A stretch of 64,000 nucleotides of DNA, taken from NCBI GenBank assembly GCA_030278955.1, contig JAOANR010000009.1, positions 39,208,945 to 39,272,944 on the forward strand, in the 5' to 3' direction. Origin of the DNA: Hygrophila difformis. Its lineage: Eukaryota; Streptophyta; Magnoliopsida; Lamiales; Acanthaceae. A program made the translations under genes and the position numbers. Position 1 is the first letter of the stretch, and each line of letters starts with the position of its first letter. Below, one piece after another: positions 47,808 to 57,824 of this stretch. The notes beneath the pieces were generated by a model. It made no database searches. It had not been told where the DNA came from and saw only the letters and a program-made list of their open reading frames with translations.

Positions 47808-48494
47808 GGTTTTATGAGGCTTGTGGACATAAGAGCCCCACAGTAAGGCTAGTGGACATAAGAGCCCTGGCGAATGGTGATCTGTAAGGCTAGTGGACAT
47901 AAGGGCCCTAGCGAATTGTGATTTGCGAGGCTTGTGGACATAAGTGCCCAAGCGGGATACGGTGATCTCGATCGTATTGAAAAAAAAATAAAATAAAAAA
48001 ATGAAATTTTGGTTTATGCGAGAACAAGAAGCTTATCCCGTGATCTTAAATTCTCCGTATTTTAAATAAAAGTCCTTTTTAAAATACTCTTCAAAAATTT
48101 TCTAAATTTGTTGTGTTGCGTATTAACTTACTCAGTATTTTATATACTGATAAAACCCGTTGTTTAAATTCTTCTCTCAGGGTACGAAGACAATTGAGCA
48201 CGTGCATTTCATCGGGTTCGGGAATATGAACATTAACTCTATGTCGCATTTTATTTTTAAGTTATACATTGCGTTTTGGCCATATCGGCCCAAGTTTAAA
48301 TTTCCGCTGCGATTATTTTATTATGCATGGATTATGTTATGCTAATTTTAAATTATTATACAATGGGCTTGATTTATATTTATATTTTTGAAATACCTTA
48401 GCCTTGCATCTCTCAAGTGAGCTCGAATGAAGTCGTGTCTTGCTTGGGAGGTGTGGCGGTGGCATCCCGGCCTGGGTTACCCCGGGGTGTTACA
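47608..48494 (+). repeat. Array B LTR 3, internally deleted
   Basis: Begins as the other B LTRs up to the microsatellite (47649-47805), then jumps to the minisatellite (47811-47953) and continues to the normal end GTGTTACA at 48494. About 1.7 kb of the LTR, including both donor-like sites, is missing. It is followed by TSD ATTAC (48495-48499). Confidence 0.92.
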
Positions 48495-48676
48495 ATTACT
48501 ACTATAGGTGTGGATGATACTTATTATTATTTTTAAATAAATTCCGGACTTGTTTTACAAACCCTTTGCAATACCGATAGCCTTGCACCTCTTTAGTAAG
48601 TTCGGAGAATCCGTGTCTTGCTAGGGAGGTGTGGCGGTGACATCCCGGCCTGGGTTATCATATCTGGGGTATTACA
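48495..48676 (+). repeat. Array A, second (shared) LTR, right part
   Basis: Resumes the LTR broken at 18882 and ends at GGTATTACA (48676). It is followed by a primer-binding site, which shows that this LTR acts as 5' LTR for A-II. Confidence 0.92.
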
Positions 48677-49069
48677 AGTTGGTATCAGAGCCCGGAAAAT
48701 TTTAAAGCTACTATTATTATTTTTAAACCATTATTTTAAAACTTAGAATTATTTTTAGTTTTATTATTTTTAACTACTAGAATTATTTTTAGCCCAAAAG
48801 TTTGAGCCCAAAGATTAATTATTCTGACCCAAAATTTTTTTTAGGATTGGCCCAAATACCCATGTTTTTTCTACTTTAGCCAAATTATTAAATTTGGGCC
48901 CAATATAGAGGCCCAACTTTTTAAATCCATGGTTAAATTTAAATTAAAAACACATTAAATAAATTTTTATCGGGGGGATTGCATATGCATATTCATATAG
49001 AGTTAAATTCCTGCATATCTTGACTTTGCTCGAAACATGTTCTAACTATAACCTCCTTGTTGACATTAG
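48677..49069 (+). other. A-II primer-binding site and leader
   Basis: tRNA-iMet complement followed by A/T-rich untranslated leader similar to 10122-10575 but with several short deletions. No gene. Confidence 0.8.
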
Positions 49070-49456
49070 ATGGTCGAACCCAACGCAAACATTATCAATC
49101 TGATGATGAAACTGACTAACGCATATCTCGAGTCCCAACAGCACATCAATTACTTCAAGGCTCGAGTAGGACAACTAGAGGGTAACGTGGCCCATTTGGG
49201 ACATCTTAGGTAAGCTGACCATCATGAAATAACCCAACTCAAGGCCCAAGTCGCCGAACTCCAAACCTAAGTGGTTGCACTTCAAGACAAAGATAACGAA
49301 CTGATGATGCAAGTAGAGCACTTAGGAGCGGAACTGCTGGGCCTAGAGGCTGACGTATTTCCTCCGAGACCCGAGCCTGTTGGAACACCCACCCCCATTG
49401 ACGTATCCAGCGACGAGGATGATCCCATCGAGGATGCACCTACCTATTCACTCTAG
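49070..49456 (+). pseudogene. ORF0 of A-II, two stop codons
   Basis: Starts MVEPNANIINLMMKL; 128 codons to TAG 49454-49456. One frame throughout, interrupted by TAA near 49211 and TAA near 49268. Same coiled-coil-like body and acidic tail (DVSSDEDDPIEDAP) as A-I. Because the A-I and A-II lesions are at different places, the common ancestor probably had an open frame. Confidence 0.7.
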
Positions 49457-50073
49457 ACTTAGAGATCCATACCGATGCACTATTATTATTTCCGTTTCGA
49501 ATGCTTGTAACCCAAACAAAATTATTTCTTGATTAATAAAAATACAAGCCTTTATTTTATATACAAGTATATTTAAATTATTCCATACATTTTATTAAAT
49601 TATCATTCTTTAATTACCTTGATCAAATGAGGGAACAAGGTAATAATAAATAACCAACTTACGTATCTATAATAATGAGATGACAACTAAAACAAAAATA
49701 TACAAGTATTAATAAACAAACGACATATATGTTATATAAAGACAATAATTAAACAAGGGTACCTCCAACCCCAAACCCTGAAAACCCTAAACCCTAGACC
49801 CTAGATTTTTCAAAAAAAAAAAAATCCTGAACAGGTTACTGTTCGCGAAAAAAAAAAAAAAACAAAACAACAAAACAAAACAAAACAAAAACAACAAGTG
49901 TTGAGCAACTTCCAACAACAACAAATAATACACTGAAAACTCTAAACAACCCCTACTAACAGGGTCTAGTGGATCGATACCTGTTAATACCATAAATTAT
50001 TTAATAAACCACCTTGCAAGCATTACATAATACTTCAACAAGAAAATCTAAACTCTCATGTTCTTGCAACAGC
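49457..50073 (+). other. A-II leader between ORF0 and gag
   Basis: A/T-rich stretch with a CCCTAAACCCTA run (49787-49799) and A-rich homopolymers (49810-49890). No gene. Confidence 0.7.
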
Positions 50074-53000
50074 ATGGCACCGAGAGGAAGATCGCGCCCC
50101 CAGCCCACTACTCCCAACGCCAACGAAACACCTGGGCAACCAGATATGCCGATACCCAACAAAGGGGTACACGCTCAAGAGGAGCCAGCAAACCCCATGC
50201 CAAACATTGACGCTCGTCTGCGCACTTTGGAAGAGGTTCTCATTGCGATAGGGAACGCACATATGAACCAGGGACAAGCAGCTGCGGTACCTCCACCCGA
50301 GGCCCGCATTAACTACCTAGCTATGGTAAACTCATATCACCCTCCGCGCTACGCCGGTGAAGAGGACCCGGCTAAAGTCGAGGAATGGAAACAACCAGGG
50401 GTATAGACCCCCTCAAAACCAGAACTTCAATCAAAATCAACGTCCTCCACAGAACCCAAATCAGCAACAGAATCAGAACCCGAACCGGGATCAGCAAGGC
50501 AATCAGGGACGTCCAATGGGGCGGTTGAATGTCATCAACGAGGCGGATGTGCCTATGCAGGGAGACGTAATGGGAGGTATGTTCCATGTCTTAAGTAGAC
50601 CCCTCAAAGTTCTGTTTGACTCATGAGCTAGTTGTTCAATAATATCATCAAGAGTCTTACCTGAACTAGATCTACCTAAGTGCGAGCTGATTAACTTAGG
50701 AGTTCAACTACCGTAAGGAGAAGTAGTCTCATGCTCTAAGCGCTATAACGGAATTCCGATAGTTATAAAGAACGTAGAGTTTTTCGCGAACTTGGTAGAA
50801 TTCGATTTAAGGGATTTTGACGTCATACTAGGGATGGATTGGTTAACCTGATATAAAGCCGTGATCGAATGCCAAAAGCAAAAGATCACGTTGTCAAAGA
50901 CTAAGGGGAAAAGAGTCATCTTTTACTCCCAGCCCCCTAAGAAGTCTAACAAGATAATTAACGCCCTTAAGTTATGTAGCTTAATGCGTAAGGGTTACGC
51001 GTTATATGCGTGCTACATACATAACCTTGAGGCTAAAGGAGTCAAGGTAGATGACATTCCGGTGGCGAGAGAATACCCAGATGTATTTCCTGAGGACGTT
51101 CCCGGCATGTCACCTGAGAGAGATCTTAAATTCACTATAGATCTCATTCCGGGAATGGAACCTGTTTCGAAAGCCCCTAACCGCATGGCACAACTAGAAA
51201 TGAAGGAACTAAAGGAACAACTCGAGGAGTTGTTGGAGAAAGGATACATAAGGCCGAGCACGTCTCCATGGGGAGCCCCGGTCTTATTTGTTAAGAAGAA
51301 GGACGGAGGTCTACGACTATGCATTGACTATAGAGGACTTAATCAAGTTACCGTTAAGAACAAGTACCCATTGCCCAGGATCGAAGATTTATTCGACCAA
51401 CTGAAGGGAGCTTCAGTATTCTCAAAGATCGACATGCGATCTGGATATCACCAGTTGAGGATCGCCGAAAAGGACATCCCAAAGACGACGTTCATGACTC
51501 GTTACGGACACTAGGAGTTCACGGTGCTATCATTCGGGCTAACGAACGCCCCAGCGATGTTCATGAACCTCATGAACAACGTATTTCGAGAATTATTAGA
51601 TCAATGCGTGGTGGTGTTCATAGATGACATCTTGATCTACTAGAAGAGTGAAGAAGAACATTCCGAGCACTTACACAAGGTGTTAGGGATCTTACGAGAA
51701 AATCAACTGTATGGCAAGCTGTCCAAATGCGACTTCTGGTTAAAAGAAGTGGCCTTCCTTGGGCATATAGTATCCGCCAACGGAGTGGCAGTAGATCCGG
51801 CAAAGATCTCGGCAGTGACCGAGTGGGCACCGCCGAAGAATCCAACAGAGATAAGAAGTTTCCTTGGACTGGCAGGATACTATAGGCGATTTGTAAAGAA
51901 CTTCTCAAAAATCGCACGCCCGCTAACCCAGCTGTTAAAGAAAGGGGTAAAATACGAATGGACCGGTGAATGCGAGTCCGCATTCCAAGACCTGAAGAAA
52001 CGACTTACCACAGCGCCAGTATTGGCGTTACCATCAGATGATGGTGACTTCGAGGTGTACAGCGACGCCTCGAAAGAAGGATTGGGATGCGTGTTAATGC
52101 AAGGTCAAAGGGTCATAGCATACGCATCGCGTCAACTAAAACCACACGACGAGAACTACCCGACGCACGACCTAGAACTAGCCGCAGTCGTGTTCGCCTT
52201 AAAGATATGGAGACACTATCTCTATGGGCGAAAGTGTCGGATGTTCACCGACCAGAAGAGCCTCAAGTACATATTCACGCAAAAAGAGCTGAATCTGAGG
52301 CAGAGAAGATGGTTGGAATTAATCAAGGATTCTGACCTGGAGATTGCTTATCACGAAGGGAAAGCCAACGTTGTAGCCGATGCCCTGAGTTGAAAGACTC
52401 AACACGTGGCGAATTCACTCGTGATACCGGCTGAATTGTACCAAGACTTAGCGAAATTGAGTCTAGAATTGGTGCATTCTGGCACAGTAAATGAAGTCGT
52501 CAACGCGATGGTAGAGGGATCTACCATATTTGATGAAATACGACTCGCCCAACCAGGTGATGAGAAGTTGGAAGAGATTAGTAAGAGCATTGCCGAACGA
52601 AAGGCAATGGATTTTAAAATTCATGAGTACGGAAGAATCCGCTTCAAGGGAAGGTGGTGCATACCACGAAAATGCGAGGACCTAAAGCTAAAAGTGATGG
52701 AAGAAGGCCATAATACTCCATACTCGGTCCATCCCGGAGGAGACAAGCTGTACAAGGACTTAAAGAAGAATTATTGGTGACCGAACATGAAAAGAGAGGT
52801 TGTCGAATTTATGGCAAGATGCCTCACCTGCCAGAAGATCAAGGCAGTACGCCAAAAACCCCTAGGCCTAATGCAACCATTGGAAATCCCGAGTTGGAAA
52901 TGGGATAGTATTTCAATGGATTTCGTCTCAGGGTTACCACGTTCATCGAAAGGGATGAATAAAATCTGGGTGATCGTGGATAGGTTGACAAAAGCTGCCA

Positions 53001-53983
53001 TATTCATCCTAATGAAGGATACTTGGTCCATGGACCAATTGGCAAAGGCGTATGTCGACAATGTGGTACGGCGGCATGGAGTACCACATGATATCATCTC
53101 GGACAGAGACAGTAGATTTGTCTCTCATTTCTGGACAAAGCTACAAGAAGCCCTCGGTACGAAAATAAAGATGAGTACCGCATTCCACCCCATGACGGAT
53201 GGACAAACAGAAAGAACGATCCAAACGTTAGAAGACATGCTAAGGGCATGTGTACTAGAGTTTAAGGGAAGTTGGGAATATCACTTACCACTAATCGAAT
53301 TTTCCTACAACAATAGTTACCATGGTAGCATAGGCATGGCACATTCCGAGGCACTGTATGGACGCAAGTGCCGAAGCCCATTGAGCTGGGAAGAGAACAA
53401 TATGACTATGGAAGTCGGACCGCAACATGTTGAGGACATGGCTCAACAAAGCAAAATAATCCAACGAAAGATGAGAGCCGCTCAGGACCGGCAAAAGAGC
53501 TATGCCGATGTGAGACGGCAAGACTTGGAATTTCAAATCGGCGATAAGGTCATGCTAAAGGTATCACCGATGAAGGGGGTGATGTGCTTTGGCAAGCGAG
53601 GAAAGTTGAGTCCACGATACATAGAACCGTACGAGATCCTAGAAAGAGTGGGAAACCTAGTATATCGGCTAGCATTGCCGCCACAATTCGCTCGTGTCCA
53701 CGATGTGTTCCATGTCTCACAATTGAAAAAGTACATACACGATCCGACCCATGTACTCCAACCGGAAGAGATTGAATTGGATGATGACCTGAGCTACGAG
53801 GAATTCCCGGTACGAATACGCGACGTGAAGGAGAGAGTCACAAGAAATAAGACCGTGAAGATGGTCAAGGTTCTTTGGTCTAACCACGAAACCGAGACGG
53901 AAACATGGGAACTGGAAGCAGACATGAAAGAATGTTACCCGACCCTATTCCAAGACAATGCAACCACAGTTATGGAGACATAA
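50074..53983 (+). pseudogene. gag-pol: A-II gag-pol polyprotein, heavily broken
   Basis: Starts MAPRGRSRPQPTT. After about 105 Gag codons an 806-bp deletion near 50388 removes most of Gag and both zinc knuckles and shifts the frame. Protease, RT (FIDD), RNase H, integrase and chromodomain-like tail are recognisable. Seven in-frame stops follow: TGA 50624-50626 (in the protease active-site triplet, DS-stop), TAA 50714-50716, TGA 50849-50851, TAG 51512-51514, TAG 51641-51643, TGA 52391-52393 and TGA 52778-52780. From 52787 to 53983 the frame is open. It retains the 47 bp of integrase lost by A-I. Confidence 0.92.
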
Positions 53984-54244
53984 CTGTAATCTTAAGAGAG
54001 GGAGGATGTAATGGCCCGAATATTTTGTACCCCAAATAAACAAATTCAAATTGTTTTGAACTACGTAATGACTTGATCCCTTCACGGGGTACGTAGGCAA
54101 CTTGGAAATTTCAATTCTGGGTTCAGTCAAATAATAACAAACAACAATACACAATAATACAATCGCTGAATCAAACAATTCCCGAACTCGTGAGATGATA
54201 AAGCACAACTTCGAGGATGAAGTTGATTCCTAAGGGGGGTAGAT
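53967..54244 (+). promoter_or_regulatory. A-II modules 1 and 2: two hairpin/polypurine units before the LTR
   Basis: Module 1: CAGTTATG (53967-53974), loop GAGA, CATAACTG (53979-53986), then CTTAAGAGAGGGAGGA and TGTAATGGCCCG. Module 2: AACTTCG-AGGA-TGAAGTT (54207-54224), then CCTAAGGGGGGTAGAT and the LTR. Spacer as in A-I. Confidence 0.8.
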
Positions 54245-56791
54245 TGTAATACCCGTTGATTTTAGGATATAAAACAAGAATTTAATCCGATGAGAAAAGA
54301 GGTCTTGTTCCCGAGAACCCGTAAAATCGAAAATGTACGGAAGTCGAAAGAAAACCCAAGACCGACAGACCTAAGATTTCAGACATGAAATCAATTTAAG
54401 TCGGAATAAAACTAGGGTGGGAATCACAATCCAAAAAGATCCCGGAAAGTCGAGCCCGAAAACACGGAAGGATAGAAGCCCGAAAGAGATGAGGAAAAGA
54501 CCCGACGGATCGGATCGCATGGACCCGCCCGGACCGAGGTCCGGGCGGAGGCTGCGTGCTGATCGCGCGGTGTTTGGCTTTCCAGCGCGCCACCACTGCG
54601 TGGCACCACAGAATGCGGCCATTCACGCGTTTTCGGCGATTTCTTGCCATAATTCGATCTCCCGACTATGGAAAGTGAATTTGGACGGGGGGGGGGGGGG
54701 GGGGGGGAGGGGGGGGAAGTTTAAGGGGCGAGTTAGGGTTAATCTCCACCCCATTGTCAGCCTCCCACAACCTCCCATTCACTCTCAAACTCTCCCAAGC
54801 CAAAACACCCTTCCGACGAACTCCCGGCGACTCCCGGCGACCAACGGCGACCGTAGGAATGTGTAGATCAAGGTTTACATCCCTTAGATCATTGGTAAGG
54901 AGTACTTAGATTCCTTTTCTCGTTTTTATCTCCAATCCTTAATCTAACTTACGAATATTGGACTTGTAAACACGCTCGTGACCGAAGGAGGAAGAGAACG
55001 TGTGCAAGGATCCGTTCGTAGTAGCTTTGGACGAGCCGAGCGACCCAAGGATGACTCAAGAACACCATTACTGTAAGTTGATGCCTTTCATATCAATACG
55101 GGTGGCTTAGGGGCATCCGATTTAGTCACGTTGTAACGAAACGTAAAAACCGAACCTAAAACCCCTATCTTGCGCAATTTCTGAAATCCGATTAAAATTC
55201 ATATTTCGAGAATCCAATCCGAGAAACTCAAAACTAGACTTTTGTTCCTAACACATTATTCTATGTTGTGTAAAAATTTCAGCCATTTTCATCAATGTTT
55301 GCTACCCCCAAAACGATCCGAACATTAACTGCCTCGTAAAACATTTTCGAAAATCTGACAGTGTTGATGTCCAAACTTGATGAGTCTGTTTCTATATTTT
55401 CTAATCTGAATTGGTCTTTGCAATCTAAATGAAAGTTGTAGATAAGCATGTCTAGTATGAGCATATAAAATTTCAGAATTTTTGGAGTCCAATTGTTATG
55501 TCAAAACGTCGACTTTCTGAACTGTGGTAAACCTGAATCCTGACACTGTACATATTGTGCAATAAACTCGATTTTTGACATGTTTCCTCAACTTATTACG
55601 AAATTGTTAAAACACGAAAGTTGTTCGTTAGGGTGTTTTTGAGATACCATGAAAATTTCAGAATTTTTGGGCTTGAAATGAATTTTTAAATTAAAAAGGC
55701 GTAAACTGTGATGCCAAATGATTTTAAATCGAAGAGATTTTGAAATTTCGAAACAAACGGTCGAGACCTTGAAATACGATATATCCATACTTTTGAAAAA
55801 TCCCGTTACACTAAATTGAAACATATGAGATACTTGGCGGAGGGTGAGTGCTCTGCAGGGTGCCCCTCTAGCCTTTCTCTTCGGGCCTGTAATGGACGAG
55901 AGAATTTAGATGAGATACTACGCCAAACGGCGGGAGATACATGGCCTACACTCTCGGGATTATCCGTATGGATTTCCCGAGGCTCCAGAATGTTTTGGGT
56001 ATGGCAGATATGGCTGCGGCCGCCGGATGACCGGCTAAACTTGACGAGATTGCGATGCAATCGTGAAATACTTGGAAATACTTGAAATACTTGAAATACG
56101 AAACGGCTGCGGCCGCCGGATGACCGGCTACACTAAATATTGAGAAACGGAGACGTAACGGGAAAAATTAAAAGACTTAATACTTCTTACGTATTTATTT
56201 ATTTATTCTTGTCTTTAAATCTTGCATTTAAATTTATGTCTTAAATTTTATAATATGTTAAATTATTATTTATGAATTTAATGCATGTTCATATATATAA
56301 TTAAATTATTTACTTTTAAATTGGTAAATAGAATATTTTTGTATGCATGCCTAGGAGTAAAACTTAATTATTTAATTAAACCCCTTTATTGCTATGTTAG
56401 GATCGACTTACTCAGTATTTTATATACTGATTAAATTGTTGTTTTTCTCTTTCTTTCAGAGTATGGAGATAATGCATAGCATGTGCATTGGGGGATGGAA
56501 TTATTAAACATTGTTTTATCGCTTTTTATGATACTTGCATATCGGGCATGTAAACCCCGAGTTTTGGCCATGTCGGCCCACTTTACATTTTCCCCTGCGA
56601 TATATTATTATTACTACTATAGGTGTGGATGATACTTATTATTATTTTTAAATAAATTCCGGACTTGTTTTACAAACCCTTTGCAATACCGATAGCCTTG
56701 CACCTCTTTAGTAAGCTCGGAGAATCCGTGTCTTGCTAGGGAGGTGTGGCGGTGACATCTCGGCATGGGTTATCAAATCCGGGGTGTTACA
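54245..56791 (+). repeat. Array A, third LTR (uninterrupted)
   Basis: 2547 bp, TGTAATACCCGTTG to GTGTTACA; the reference for the two interrupted A LTRs. It holds donor-like GTAAGT (55073), the ATCCGTATGG box (55958-55992), two GCGGCCGCCGG blocks (56022-56040 and near 56111), hairpin TCAGTA 56412-56417 / TACTGA 56425-56430 and an acceptor-like CAG (56457-56459). Confidence 0.93.
54687..54716 (+). repeat. Poly-G tract
   Basis: G21, one A, then G8, where the second A LTR has only G6 (near 16970). Such a run may form G-quadruplexes and is also prone to sequencing error. Confidence 0.85.
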
Positions 56792-57824
56792 GTAATACCC
56801 ATAATTTTTAGGATATAAAATAGAATTTAATCCGATGAGAAAACAGGTCTTGCTTCCGAGAACCCGTAAAGTCGGAAACGCACGGAAGTCAAAACCGAAA
56901 AGAGGTCTTGCTTCCGAGATCTAACATTGGATTTCTTCTTCCGATTTGAAATCGTGGCCAAAGTTGGAAGCTCGGCGTTGAGGAGATCCGTTCGTAGCAA
57001 ATTTGGACAAACCCAGCGATCCTAGGACGACCAAACACCCTATCACTGTAAGTTGATGCCTTTCATATCAATACGGGTGGTTTAGGGGCGTCCGATTTAG
57101 TCACTTTGTAATGAAACGTAAAAACCGAACCTAAAAACCCTATCTTGCGCAATTTCTGAAATCCGGTTAAAACTCATATTTCGAGAGTCCAATCCGAGAA
57201 ACTCAAAACTAGACTTTTCATCCTAACACATTATTCTATGCTGTGTAAAAATTTCAAACATTTTCGTCGATGTTTGCTATCTCAAATCGCATCGAACATA
57301 AACTGCCTTGTTAAAACTTTTTCGAAAACTGACAGTGTACATGTCCGAACTTGATGAGCATGTTTCTATATTTTCTATTCCGAATTGATCTTTTCAATCT
57401 AAATGAAAGTTTTAGATAATCATGTCTAGTATGTGTGTATAAAATTTTGGAATTTTTGGAGTCCATTTGTTATGTCAAGACGTCGATTTTCAGAACTGTG
57501 GTAAAACTGAAACCTGACAGCGTATATGTTGTGCAATAAACTCGATTTTTGACATGTTTCCTCAACTTATTTCGAAATTGTTAAAAGACGAAAGTTGTTC
57601 GTTAGGGTGTTTTTGGTTCACTGTACAAATTTCAAATTTTTTGGACTTGAATGAATTTTTAAACTAAAAAGGCGTAAACTGTGACGCCAAACGATTTTAA
57701 ATCGAAGAGATTTTGAAATTTCGAAACAAACGGTCGAAAAACTTGAAATACGATAAATCTATACTTTTGAAAAATCCCGTTACACTAAATTGAAATGATA
57801 TGAGATACCTTGGTGGAGGGTGAG
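56792..57824 (+). repeat. Divergent A-type LTR fragment, cut by E
   Basis: Starts GTAATACCCATAATTTTTAGG directly after the third A LTR and follows the A LTR pattern (similar to 55050-55845), but lacks most of the GC-rich block and has many substitutions. It stops at 57824, where E enters; the 5 bases before E are GTGAG. The right part lies beyond the window. Confidence 0.85.

Larger units (their letters stand above)
48677..54244 (+). mobile_element. Array A, internal region of unit A-II
   Basis: A second copy of the A internal region, in tandem with A-I. It has primer-binding site TGGTATCAGAGCCC at 48680, leader, ORF0 remnant, leader, gag-pol and both hairpin/polypurine modules. It lacks 806 bp of gag. 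Confidence 0.9.
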
